This document shows positions 35,794-45,200 of a stretch of 64,000 bases of DNA, one piece after another. Position numbers and translations under genes: made by a program. The stretch is from Betaproteobacteria bacterium (lineage in GTDB: Bacteria; Pseudomonadota; Gammaproteobacteria; Burkholderiales; Burkholderiaceae_D), in contig JABDED010000001.1 in the NCBI GenBank assembly GCA_013287275.1, positions 1-64,000 of the forward strand. Direction: 5' to 3'. Below the pieces are notes generated by a model, which worked only from the letters and a program-made list of their open reading frames with translations, did not search any database and had not been told where the DNA came from. Position 1 is the stretch's first letter, and the number at the start of each line of letters is the position of its first letter.

Positions 35794-36354
35794 CTAGTCT
35801 GGCATTGCGGCAGTTGCCGGGCGAGTTAATGTATATGTCGCCATGTTCTCTACATTGCCGTGGGTATTGACATAGGATTTGCCGTCGGCTTTGAACCCGG
35901 TATTGATTAACAGCGCTATCGAACGATCATTATCTGCCGACGGAAAAGCGGTAATGATTTTTACCTTCATCTCTTCAAAACCGTAACCGATGACCCTGAT
36001 TATCGCTTCTTTCATCAGGCCACTGCCCTGAAATGCCGGGAGCATCTCATACCCTATCTCTATTGCCTCATTCGCCGCATCAAAGTTCCAGTAGCAAATT
36101 GTTCCAATCAGGCCGGGATCTTCCTGCAAGCTGATGGCCCAGTACATGCTTTCATTGCGTAGTATTGAGTCGTTGATTTTTTTTATGAAGGCCGCCGCGT
36201 CTTCCACGCCTGTCGATAGAACCCTGCCGATATAGGTATTCACCGCAGGATCGGATCGCAGCTGATGTATTTGCGCCGCATCCTGGTGCGCGAGTTGCCT
36301 CAATACCAGCCGTTCCGTTGTCAAGACAGGAAAATTCGCAAAATTTAAATTCAT
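35794..36354 (-). CDS. GNAT N-acetyltransferase, RimJ/RimL type
   Basis: 186 residues. Pattern of RimJ/L acetyltransferases: LTTERLVLRQLAHQDAAQIHQL at the N-terminus, MYWAISLQEDPGLIGTICYWN, then the acetyl-CoA loop EMLPAFQGSGLMKEAIIRVIGYGF (Q/RxxGxG/A variant QGSG) and ADNDRSIALLINTGF. It transfers acetyl from acetyl-CoA to an amine of a protein or small molecule. Convergent with the lipoprotein gene. If it were linked to the peptide synthetase next door it might acetylate the product, but opposite strand and no shared signals argue against tight coupling. Confidence 0.85.
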   Translation of the reverse strand: MNLNFANFPVLTTERLVLRQLAHQDAAQIHQLRSDPAVNTYIGRVLSTGVEDAAAFIKKINDSILRNESMYWAISLQEDPGLIGTICYWNFDAANEAIEIGYEMLPAFQGSGLMKEAIIRVIGYGFEEMKVKIITAFPSADNDRSIALLINTGFKADGKSYVNTHGNVENMATYTLTRPATAAMPD

Positions 36355-36450
36355 TTCAGTTGCAGCAAATATTGATTTGCCGGAAGAATTACATGAGCGC
36401 CGCCAGGAAAGAGCATGGCTGTCGGCTGAGGCAGTTTCAGCAATGAATGT

Positions 36451-36675
36451 TTAGCGTGCCCTGGACAGTATCACCAGCCATTTACGGAACAACAGCACTT
36501 CCAGATGCCCCGCCTGTATGCCGGTAGAGCAGTCAAGCAGAGGGTTGACGCGATAATAGCGTTGACGGAAATCCCGGCAAACGAACAATTCGCGACGGCC
36601 GAAACGCATCAGGAATGATGTCGGCGCACATTGCAGGCTGAATCCTGATTCGAAAGAACTATTAAGTTGTGCCAT
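36451..36675 (-). CDS. Small basic protein, unknown
   Basis: ATG at 36675 (weak GGGAAA upstream) gives 74 residues: MAQLNSSFESGFSLQCAPTS, FLMRFGRRELFVCRDFRQRY, then YRVNPLLDCSTGIQAGHLEVLLFRKWLVILSRAR. Three Cys and several Arg; a hydrophobic C-terminal stretch (LEVLLFRKWLVIL). The frame extends upstream to 36804 but the added part is unlikely to be translated. A LexA-like box (36793-36808) lies about 120 bases upstream. Family not recognised. Confidence 0.4.
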   Translation of the reverse strand: MAQLNSSFESGFSLQCAPTSFLMRFGRRELFVCRDFRQRYYRVNPLLDCSTGIQAGHLEVLLFRKWLVILSRAR

Positions 36676-36792
36676 GATAATTTCCCGTCTGTGGAATACC
36701 ACTATTGAGTAGCGAATAAGTACAGAATGTATGTGACTGGCTGCCGGGTTTCTTCCCGTTTCAGTCCATGAATCGTACTTTAACATAAAACA

Positions 36793-36808
36793 CTGTATAT
36801 GCAATCAG
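36793..36808. promoter_or_regulatory. LexA-like box (one mismatch)
   Basis: CTGTATATGCAATCAG has the CTG-N10-CAG frame of a gammaproteobacterial/betaproteobacterial LexA site with TCAG for ACAG at the right half. It lies upstream of the small minus-strand gene ending at 36451. Compare the perfect box at 40081-40096. Confidence 0.35.
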
Positions 36809-36881
36809 TATTTTGTGTTTGTCGCTTTTTGGCTCACCACAATGCTGCCAGGCAGGAAATCCCCGGGCAATTTATTCCCGC

Positions 36882-36980
36882 TTATTTATCATCATTGCGC
36901 CCCTTGCCGATAGGATGAACCAGGGACGCGATGGCGGCGAAAACGCTTAATACGGCGGTAATGCAATCCAGGGTATCCAT
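36882..36980 (-). CDS. Possible 32-residue membrane microprotein
   Basis: ATG at 36980 to TAA at 36882-36884 encodes MDTLDCITAVLSVFAAIAS then LVHPIGKGRNDDK: a hydrophobic segment followed by a charged tail, a typical small-protein shape. The ribosome binding site is weak (GGATG ten bases upstream). Too short for standard gene finders. Otherwise the 36810-37102 stretch looks empty. Confidence 0.3.
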   Translation of the reverse strand: MDTLDCITAVLSVFAAIASLVHPIGKGRNDDK

Positions 36981-37102
36981 GTGATTTTCATCCGGCTCAG
37001 GTTGTTGGCACTAGTTGTGCACTCAGTGTATGCCGACGCTAATTGAATGAAAAATGAAATTATCGACTAAGGATATGACAAAAACTCCTTATGAAACAGG
37101 CC

Positions 37103-38380
37103 CTAGGCCTGCATGCCCGTCGGTAGCCTGACCCGGAAGCAGCTGCCGCCGCCTTCCCGTGCCAGGCATTGCACGCTGCCGCCATGCCTGACGGCGATCT
37201 GACGCACCAGGCTCAGCCCCAGGCCGACTCCGCCATCGCTCTCGCGGGCCCCGGGCAAGCGGTAAAATGGCTCAAAGATACGCTCCCTTTCTGCTTCAGG
37301 CACACCGGGGCCGCGATCGCAAATATCCAGCTGCAGCAGGGTGTTTGGCGACTTCCCCAGGGATACGTCAATTTTAGTGTCGCTGCCGTAGCGCCTGGCG
37401 TTTTCCAGCAGGTTGCGCAGCATGCGCCGGATCAGTTTGGCGTCTGCCCTGACTGTAACCAGCTCGGCATCCAGTTGGGCGCCGACCCTGGCGCACTCCT
37501 CGGCCAGCATCGCGGTCAGGTCCAGCTGTTCACGGTTATCCTGGCTGTCTTGCACCGCATCCAGCCGGCTGGTCAGCAGGATTTCGTCGATCAACTGGTC
37601 CAGCTCGGCGATATTGCGGTTCAGCTCCTGTTGCATTGCGTCCTTGGGCTGGCCTTGCATCAACTCCACCGCCAGCTTGATGCGCGCCAGCGGCGAGCGC
37701 AGTTCGTGCGAAGCGTTGGCCAGCAGCGATTTCTGCGCGTGCAGCAAGGCTTCGATCCGGGCGGCAGACTGGTTGAAACTGACGGCCAGGCGCGCCACTT
37801 CATCGTTGCCCTCCACCGCAACCCGGGTGGATAACTGGCCGCTACCCCAGGCGTCGACGCTGCCTTGCAAGCGTTCCAGCCGCCGGGTCAGCCGGCGTAC
37901 AACCGGATAAGAGCCTATAGCCATGATCAGCGCGATCAGGGCCATCAGGGCGATCATCCCTAGCGGCGGCCGGTGCGGAGGCTTGATGCGCTGGGCCAGC
38001 AACCAGCGCTGGTCGGGCAGCTTCAATGCGAAAACATTCGGATAGCCGGGCATCCAGCCGCTGGCGGTCTGCCCTCCCTGCCACGGCGGCAAGGAGCGGC
38101 CTACCGCGGCGATCATGCTGCCGTCGGCGGCATACAGCGCAAGATGGGCGTGCACCCGGGCCCGCCAGCGGTTCAACGCGGCTTGTTGCACCTCTTGCGG
38201 CGCGGTCGCCGGCGGCAATATCTCCGAAGTGATTTCGGCAAAGGTTTCCAGGCCGGACGCAAATTGGTCCGGATCCGGGCGCATGTGCACCAAGCCGAAC
38301 AATAGGGCGGTCAGCGCCAGGCTGGCCAGCATGGCAAGGTAGATGCGGACGTACAGGCGCTCCGCCCAAGGTTTTTTCAT
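37103..38380 (-). CDS. Two-component sensor histidine kinase
   Basis: 425 residues. Two membrane helices (residues 12-33 and about 140-165) flank a roughly 100-residue periplasmic domain; HAMP follows (RRLTRRLERLQGSVDAWGSGQLSTRVAVEGNDEVARLAVSFN), then HisKA with the phospho-acceptor in LLANASHELRSPLARIK, and HATPase boxes LRNLLENARRYG, DRGPGVPEAERERIFEPFYR and GVGLGLSLVRQIAVRHGG. Envelope-stress or cation sensors of the CpxA/RstB type look alike. The start shares a base with the stop of the response regulator gene, so they are translationally coupled; a Spy/CpxP-like protein gene precedes them. Confidence 0.9.
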   Translation of the reverse strand: MKKPWAERLYVRIYLAMLASLALTALLFGLVHMRPDPDQFASGLETFAEITSEILPPATAPQEVQQAALNRWRARVHAHLALYAADGSMIAAVGRSLPPWQGGQTASGWMPGYPNVFALKLPDQRWLLAQRIKPPHRPPLGMIALMALIALIMAIGSYPVVRRLTRRLERLQGSVDAWGSGQLSTRVAVEGNDEVARLAVSFNQSAARIEALLHAQKSLLANASHELRSPLARIKLAVELMQGQPKDAMQQELNRNIAELDQLIDEILLTSRLDAVQDSQDNREQLDLTAMLAEECARVGAQLDAELVTVRADAKLIRRMLRNLLENARRYGSDTKIDVSLGKSPNTLLQLDICDRGPGVPEAERERIFEPFYRLPGARESDGGVGLGLSLVRQIAVRHGGSVQCLAREGGGSCFRVRLPTGMQA

Positions 38381-39108
38381 CAGGCGTCCTGTACTTTGGC
38401 GAATACGTAACCTGCGCCGCGTACTGTGATGATGCGCTTCGGTTGTTTGGGGTCGTCTTCTATCACGGTGCGCAGGCGTCCTATATGTACGTCGATGGAG
38501 CGGTCGAAGGCGTCCAGTGCCTCTCCCTTCAATGCATCCAGTAACTGCTCGCGCGACAATACATGCCCTGCCCGCTCCGCCATTGCGGCCAGCAGGTTGA
38601 ACTGGTAGGCGGTGACCATGCGTTCCTGTCCATCCAGTTTGACGGTGCGGGCATCCAGGCCGAGTTCCAGTCGGCCGAAGCGCAACACGCGTGCGGCAGA
38701 GCTGGAGGCGATCGCGGTAGCCTGCTGCCGGCGCAGTAAGGCGCGCAGGCGGGCCAGCAACTCGCGCGGCTCAAACGGCTTGGCCAGATAATCATCGGCG
38801 CCCAGTTCCAGGCCGACCACCTTGTCCATCGGTTCTCCCCTGGCGGTCAGCATGATGATGGGGGTATTGGCAATGGCGCTGGATTGCGCGCGGATTTGCC
38901 GGCAGACATCCAGGCCGTCCGCATCCGGCAGCATCAGGTCCAGCAATATGATGGAGAACGGCGCCGAAGCCGGGCCTTCCCGCAATTTGTCCATGCCTTC
39001 GCGCGCCGTCGCCGCATGCTGCACGTCGAAGCCGTTTTGTCCAAGGTAAGTGACGACCATGCCCGCCAGGCGCTGGTCGTCTTCTATCATTAATAAGCGT
39101 TGAGCCAT
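38380..39108 (-). CDS. OmpR/PhoB-family response regulator
   Basis: ATGs at 39120, 39117 and 39108 are possible; MAQRLLMIEDDQRLAGMVV at 39108 fits the family best (242 residues). Receiver: acidic pair EDD, phospho-acceptor Asp in IILLDLMLPDADG, Lys in AKPFEPRELLARL. C-terminal winged helix: LELGLDARTVKLDGQERMVTAYQFNLLAAMAERAGHVLSREQLLDAL and IDVHIGRLRTVIEDDPKQPKRIITVRGAGYVF. Cognate kinase overlaps downstream; the Spy-like gene 100 bases upstream on the same strand is a plausible target and co-operon member. Confidence 0.92.
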   Translation of the reverse strand: MAQRLLMIEDDQRLAGMVVTYLGQNGFDVQHAATAREGMDKLREGPASAPFSIILLDLMLPDADGLDVCRQIRAQSSAIANTPIIMLTARGEPMDKVVGLELGADDYLAKPFEPRELLARLRALLRRQQATAIASSSAARVLRFGRLELGLDARTVKLDGQERMVTAYQFNLLAAMAERAGHVLSREQLLDALKGEALDAFDRSIDVHIGRLRTVIEDDPKQPKRIITVRGAGYVFAKVQDA

Positions 39109-39209
39109 GGATGTCATCAATATGAAGAGGCGGCCGGGGATGGCCGGAATGCTGCGAACAGGGCTAAGCTAGCAGTCTACAATAGCCAGCCCTGCCTGCA
39201 GCAGCAAAA

Positions 39210-39737
39210 TCATCCCATCCTTTTCTTGATGTGCTCGGCCAGTTTGATGCGTTGCGCCGGCGTCAGCACTTCGGCGGCATCGGCAACCGCTTGCGTGATA
39301 CGCCTGGATACCTGGTCGGCCAGGCGCATTTCATCGGCACGGACCTGTTCCAGCGCTGCGCGGTCTATCGTCGGCTGGGTCAGCAATTTGACGGCTTGCT
39401 GATGGGCCGCATGATGTTGCTCTTTCAGGGGTTGCAGGTCCTTGAAAGCCGCCTTGGCGATGTCGGCCACTTTGGTTTTTTGTTCCGGGGTGCCGTCGGC
39501 CAGGATGTGGTTGACCATCGCATCGACATGCTTGGACATGGCTTCCGGCGTCATATCGTGATGCCAGCCGCGATGATGGTGCGGCATATCCATGCCCATT
39601 TCTTCTGTGGCATAACTGATGCCGGTGATGGAAAGCACGCCGGCCGCAGCAGCAATCGCCGCTGCGATGATCCAGCGTCGGCGCGGGCGCGAAGGCTTTG
39701 CACCGGGCTTGCTGCTTACATTATGTTGCTCGTTCAT
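39210..39737 (-). CDS. Spy/CpxP-like periplasmic protein with LTxxQ motif
   Basis: 175 residues. Basic N-terminus, hydrophobic signal (WIIAAAIAAAAGVLSITGISYA), then a His-rich stretch (MDMPHHHRGWHHDM) and a helical mature protein that ends with LTPAQRIKLAEHIKKR, the LTxxQ signature of CpxP/Spy. Such proteins bind metals or misfolded proteins and dampen a cognate kinase. The position upstream of the two-component genes suggests a three-gene envelope-sensing operon with feedback. The His cluster suggests a metal signal (inference). Confidence 0.8.
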   Translation of the reverse strand: MNEQHNVSSKPGAKPSRPRRRWIIAAAIAAAAGVLSITGISYATEEMGMDMPHHHRGWHHDMTPEAMSKHVDAMVNHILADGTPEQKTKVADIAKAAFKDLQPLKEQHHAAHQQAVKLLTQPTIDRAALEQVRADEMRLADQVSRRITQAVADAAEVLTPAQRIKLAEHIKKRMG

Positions 39738-40113
39738 GACTGTATCCTCTCAACTATTGCACAGCGAGGAGTTCGCTTGCATGGTGTCACTGTAGTGGCC
39801 CGGGGTTTCTACAGCATGTATGCCAGGTAAAGTTTTGTAAAGCTGCAGCGGATGCCTGATGATCGAGCGACTGCCAAGCAGTTTTTAATGTAAGGCAACA
39901 TCGAGAATTTACATCAGCTAATTTAATTTTAATAAAATTAATTAATTTCAAATGGTTATGGAAGTTATCTAATGTATTTTATGCGAATAAAAATAAAATT
40001 TTAATAAAGAATAATTTGCCATAAAGCATCAATTATTATTAAAATGACAGGCATGGAAATTCTATGGATAAGAGAATATACTGTATATAAATACAGTATT
40101 TAATCTATCCAAC
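39738..40113. other. A/T-rich control region upstream of the mutagenesis cassette
   Basis: About 375 bases between divergent operons. Positions 39898-40030 are strikingly A/T-rich with runs of TTAAT/AATTA. Contains the LexA box at 40081-40096. No coding frame recognised. Confidence 0.5.
40081..40096. promoter_or_regulatory. LexA (SOS) box of imuA-imuB-dnaE2
   Basis: CTGTATATAAATACAG is an exact CTGT-N8-ACAG LexA site, 17 bases before the imuA start codon. It places the cassette under SOS control. Confidence 0.85.
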
Positions 40114-40821
40114 ATGCAAGCACAAGCCATTACCTCAGTCGAGGCTATTCATCCGTCGCTATGGCGAGCTTCACAGCTCGCGCGCAGCTCCACGGTCTGC
40201 GTGGGCAGCGGTCATGCGTCGCTGGACCGGGAGTTGCCGGGCGGCGGCTGGCCTGCCGGCGTGCTGATAGAGTTACTGATACAGCAAAACGGCAGCGCCG
40301 AATTGAGCCTGCTGCGCCTTGCTCTGAACAAGCTGGCTGGGCGCCGTATCGCGCTGGTGCAGCCGCCGCACCAGCCGCAAAGCCTGGCCTTGTCCGGTTT
40401 CGGCCTGTCCCCCGCACAATTCATGTGGATACGCAGCAAGAAGCCCGGCGATGCACTGTGGGCTAGCGAACAAATCCTGCGCACCGGCAGTTGCGGCGCA
40501 TTATTACTATGGCAAAACCACATCCGCAACGAATCTTTGCGCCGCCTGCACCTGGCGGCGCAAAGCAACGACATGCTGTTTTTCATGGTAAGGCCCTTGG
40601 CCTGCGCCGACCAGCCGTCGCCGGCTGCACTGCGCCTGAGCCTGCAGCCTGTTCATCAAGGGCTGCAAATCAGCTTTACCAAACGGCGCGGGGCGTCACG
40701 CGATGTTCCGCTATTTCTTTCCCTGTCCCCTCTTCTGCGGTTTTCCGATCATGCGCTTATGGATAGCCTTATACCTGCCTTTACTCCAGCTGGAAGTATT
40801 TCGCCCGCACTGGCTGAGTGA
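40114..40821 (+). CDS. imuA: ImuA, RecA-like translesion synthesis accessory protein
   Basis: 235 residues, first gene of the SOS mutagenesis cassette. The sequence matches the ImuA (SulA/RecA-like) family: LWRASQLARSSTVCVGSGHASLDRELPGGGWPAGVLIELLI, which corresponds to the start of a degraded RecA core without a proper Walker A; RRIALVQPPHQPQSLALSGFG; and LLLWQNHIRNESLRRLHLAAQ. It helps organise the ImuB-DnaE2 mutasome. No ribosome binding site is evident. The 3' end overlaps imuB by about 70 bases. Confidence 0.85.
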   Translation: MQAQAITSVEAIHPSLWRASQLARSSTVCVGSGHASLDRELPGGGWPAGVLIELLIQQNGSAELSLLRLALNKLAGRRIALVQPPHQPQSLALSGFGLSPAQFMWIRSKKPGDALWASEQILRTGSCGALLLWQNHIRNESLRRLHLAAQSNDMLFFMVRPLACADQPSPAALRLSLQPVHQGLQISFTKRRGASRDVPLFLSLSPLLRFSDHALMDSLIPAFTPAGSISPALAE

Positions 40822-42232
40822 CCAGGGCATGGTCGTGCTGGAGCAGAATCGCGTCTCGGCGATGTCTGCGCTTGCGCGCGAGGCCGGTGTGGAAACGGGT
40901 ATGCGGCGCGGCGGCGTGCAAATGCTGTTGCCGGAAGCAGTATTCCATACGCGTGAGCCGGTACGCGAACAAGACGCGCTACAGCAGGCGGCCATGGCCT
41001 TGCTGCAGTATTCGCCGCTGGTCACTGAGGGCGAAGACGCCAGCATGCTGATCGACGTCGGCGCCAGCCTGCGCCTGTTCGGCGGCGTGCGTGCCATCTG
41101 CCGGCGTATCCGCGACACGATGCAGGCGCTGGGTGTAAGCGTGCAAATGGGCTGCGCCGTTACGGCCAGGGGCGCCTGGCTGCTGGCGCATAATGCGGCA
41201 CTGGGCAAGCGCCGGGGCCGCAGGCGCAGCCTGTCGATGAAGAGCCTGGTTCCCATCCTGGACCGCTTGCCGCTGGCCCTTTTACCGGCGGCCTCACCCT
41301 GGCTGGGCTGGCTGCATGGCGTGGCCTGCCGGCGCCTGGGCGAATTGCGCGGCCTGCCGCGTCCGGGCTTGCAGCGCCGTTGCGGCAAGGAATTGCTTCA
41401 GTCGCTGGATTGCGCGTATGGCGAAGGAAGTGAATTATTCAACTGGATCGTGGCGCCGCCGGGTTTCCGTGCCAGGGTGGAACTGCCGGACCGCATGGAC
41501 CATGCGGAGCACATCCTGCTATTTGCCCGCAGCCTGCTGGTGCAACTGGCGGGCTGGCTGACGGCCAGGCAACTGGCGGTCACCCGGATCACCCTGCATC
41601 TGGAACATGAACGGGGGCGCCAGGCGATCCCGCCTACTGAATTGCAGATTGCACTGGCGGAAGCGACCTGGCGCGAAGAGCATTTGCTGCGCCTGCTGAA
41701 AGAACGGCTGGCGCATCTGGATCTGGCTGCGCCCGTCATCGCCGTCAGCCTGGATGCCAGCCAGGTCGAGGCAATGGAAGCCCCCAGCGATTCGCTGTTC
41801 CCCGAACCGGGCGGGTCGCCGGAAGACCATCACCGTCTGGTGGAACTGTTGGTAGCCAGGCTGGGTGCAGACAATGTATTGCAGCCGGCGCCGCAGGCCG
41901 ACCACAGGCCCGAAGTCGCGAATGGCTGGGCCTCCGTACTGCAAAAAATCAAACCGGCCGCCTTGCCGGACAAGCTGGTGCGGCCGGCATGGCTGTTTGC
42001 CAGGCCGGTTGCGCTGACCTTGCGCGACCATCGTCCTTATTACAACTCGCCGCTGAAGCTGGTGTCGCCCGCTGAAAGGATAGAGGCCGGCTGGTGGAAC
42101 GGGCAGTTGGTCACCCGCGACTATTACATCGCCGAGGGCGAAGACCATGTGCATTACTGGATCTATAAAGAGCGCATAGGCAGGCTGGAAGATGCGCACA
42201 GTATCTGGTATGCGCAGGGAGTGTTCGGATGA
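40751..42232 (+). CDS. imuB: ImuB, catalytically inactive Y-family polymerase homologue
   Basis: The frame begins at 40703, but MRLWIALYLPLLQLEVFRPHW at 40751 is the usual ImuB N-terminus (493 residues). It resembles DinB/UmuC but the catalytic carboxylates of the palm (DxD and SxDE) are replaced, as typical for ImuB. Palm/fingers motifs include AREAGVETGMRRGGVQ. The C-terminus should carry a beta-clamp binding motif and DnaE2/ImuA contacts. Overlaps imuA and shares ATGA with dnaE2 downstream. Confidence 0.88.
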   Translation: MRLWIALYLPLLQLEVFRPHWLSDQGMVVLEQNRVSAMSALAREAGVETGMRRGGVQMLLPEAVFHTREPVREQDALQQAAMALLQYSPLVTEGEDASMLIDVGASLRLFGGVRAICRRIRDTMQALGVSVQMGCAVTARGAWLLAHNAALGKRRGRRRSLSMKSLVPILDRLPLALLPAASPWLGWLHGVACRRLGELRGLPRPGLQRRCGKELLQSLDCAYGEGSELFNWIVAPPGFRARVELPDRMDHAEHILLFARSLLVQLAGWLTARQLAVTRITLHLEHERGRQAIPPTELQIALAEATWREEHLLRLLKERLAHLDLAAPVIAVSLDASQVEAMEAPSDSLFPEPGGSPEDHHRLVELLVARLGADNVLQPAPQADHRPEVANGWASVLQKIKPAALPDKLVRPAWLFARPVALTLRDHRPYYNSPLKLVSPAERIEAGWWNGQLVTRDYYIAEGEDHVHYWIYKERIGRLEDAHSIWYAQGVFG

Positions 42233-45200
42233 CGACATCGACCATCCCTTTTCCATCTCCCGTCCTGCCGGATTATGCCGAGCTGTTTTGCCTGTCGAAT
42301 TTTACTTTCCTGCAAGGCGCATCGCATGCAGAAGAGCTGGTGGACCGTGCCGTGGAGCTGGGTTATTCCGCATTGGCGGTCACCGATGAGTGTTCGCTGG
42401 CCGGCGTGGTGCGCGCCCATGTGGCGGCAAAAAAACATATCGCAGCAGACAAGCCGGCAGACGAACAGGCAGGTGCAGACCCCAAATTCAAATTACTGAT
42501 CGGCAGCTATTTCAGGCTGGCCAATCCCGATGCCGCCGACAGCCCTGCACTGACGCTGATTGCGCTTGCACAAGATCGCGAGGGCTATGGCAATCTGTCC
42601 GAACTGATCACGCTGGCGCGTTCACGTGAGCCCAAAGGCAGCTACTCCTTGATGCCCGACGACCTGGCGGCGCCGCCGGCCGGTTATGAGCACCTGCGCG
42701 GCTTGCCCAATTGCTTGCTGATCCTGGTGCCGGAATATGCGGTGCCGCTGGACACCCTGGTCGCCCAAGCGGCATGGACAGCAGCGACATTTGGGGAAAA
42801 ACGCGCCTGGATAGGCCTGAGCTTGCTGTACCAGACCATGGACGGCATGCACAGGGACAGGATACAGGCAGTCGCAGCGCACTATCATTTGCCGGTGGTC
42901 GCCATCGGCCATGTCTGCATGCACAAGCGTTCGCGCAAGCCTCTGCAGGATACACTGAGCGCGATCAGGCTGGGCAAGCCGATTGCCGAATGCGGCTATG
43001 AACTGGCGCCGAATGCAGAACAGCATCTGCGTTCGCGGGTGCGGCTGGCCAATATCTATCCGGCACAGGCATTGGCGGAAACCATAAAAATCGCAGGGAA
43101 ATGCGATTTCTCGCTGGATGAACTGCGCTACGAGTATCCGGATGAGCTGATACCGCCGGGATATACGCCGGCCAGGTATCTGCGGCAGGAGGTGGAGAAA
43201 GGCGTGCTATGGCGGTTTCCCGAGGGGCCAGGCGCCAAGATTCTTGCTCGCATAGAGCAGGAACTGACGCTGATCAATGATCTTGCGTATGAAGCTTTCT
43301 TCCTGACGGTCTATGACCTGATCAAATTTGCACGTTCAAAGAAGATACTCTGCCAGGGCCGCGGTTCGGCGGCCAACTCGGTCGTTTGCTATTGCCTTGG
43401 GGTGACTGAGGTGGACCCAAACAGCAGCACCTTGCTGTTTGCCCGCTTCCTGTCCAAGGAGCGTGGCGAGCCGCCGGATATCGACGTCGATTTTGAGCAT
43501 CAGCGGCGGGATGAGGTCATTGCCTATATCTATGAAAAATACGGTCGCGACCGGGCTGCGCTGGCGGCCGCCGTGCATACCTACCGGCCGCGCGGCGCCT
43601 TGCGCGAAGTCGGCAAGGCGCTGGGCGTCGACCTGGCGATAGTCGATGCGGTGGCCAAATCGCAGCGCTGGTTCGACAGTAAAAACGATTTGCTGGAACG
43701 CTTTGCCGAAAGCGGCCTGGACCCCAATTCTCCGGTCGCCCAGCTATGGGCCGGCCTGGTGACGCAACTGGTGCGTTTTCCTCGCCATCTGTCGCAGCAT
43801 AGCGGCGGCTTCGTGATTTCCCGGCACAAGTTGTCGCGTCTGGTACCGATAGAAAATGCAGCGATGGAGAATCGCTATGTGATTGAATGGGACAAAGACG
43901 ATCTGGAGTCACTGAAATTGCTGAAGGTCGATGTACTGGCGCTGGGCATGCTGTCGGCACTGAGGCGTGCATTGGACATGATGTCCCGGTTTCCGGGCAA
44001 ACCCGACAAACTGGAGGAAATACCGCGCGAAGACTCTGTGACTTACGACATGATCTGCAAGGCCGACACGATAGGCGTGTTCCAGATTGAATCCCGGGCG
44101 CAGATGAGCATGCTGCCACGCTTGCGCCCCAGGGTATTCTATGACTTGGTGATACAGGTGGCTATCGTCAGGCCAGGGCCTATCCAGGGCGGCATGGTGC
44201 ATCCGTATTTGAGGCGCCGGCAGGGAAAAGAGCGGGTCGAAATACATGAAAATCCTGCGATGGTGGAAGCGCTGGAGCGTACCCTGGGCATACCGATCTT
44301 CCAGGAGCAGGTGATGCAGATTGCAATGCTGGCCGCGGATTTTACGCCTGGAGAAGCGGATGAGTTGCGCCGGGCAATGGCCGCCTGGAAAAAGAAAGGC
44401 GGCCTGGAGCACTATAAAGACCGCATCGTGAATGCAATGGAGAGCAATGGATATGAAAAAGCATTTGCACTGGCCATTTTTGAGCAGATGAAAGGTTTTG
44501 GCGATTACGGTTTCCCCGAAAGCCATTCGGCCAGCTTTGCCAAGCTGGCCTATATCAGCAGCTGGATCAAATGCCATGAACCGGCGATCTTCTTGTGCTC
44601 TTTATTGAACTCCCAGCCCATGGGATTTTATTCGCCTTCACAACTGGTGCAGGATGCAAAACGGCATCATGTAAAGGTACTGCCTATTGATGTGATGTGC
44701 AGCAACTGGGATTCCTCGCTGGAGCTTGATGATACGGTCAATCCTTTTACCGGCACCGTGCAGCCGGCGGTAAGACTGGGCATGTCGTTGCTGCGCGGCA
44801 TGTCTTCCGATTCTGCCGAACGTATCGAAAAAACCAGGACGATCCGGGCATTTATCGACGTTACCGACCTGGCGCGCAGGGCGCAATTGAACCGGCAGGA
44901 ACTGGAGGCGCTGGCTGCCGGCAATGCGCTGCTGTCTTTGGCCGGTCACCGGCGCGAGGCCTTGTGGAATGCAGTCGGTGCGGTGCCGGACAAGGATTTA
45001 TTGCGGCCCACCACCATCTCGGAACAAATGCCGCGCCTGAATGCGCCATCGGAAGCGCAGGAAATCCTCAGCGATTACCGCAGCACCGGCCTGACATTGC
45101 AGCGCCATCCGGTAGCCCTGCTGCGCCCCGCCCTGCTGGAAAAACGCTTCCTGCCGGCCGAGATGCTGAACACTTTCCAGAACGGCCAATTCGCCCGCGG

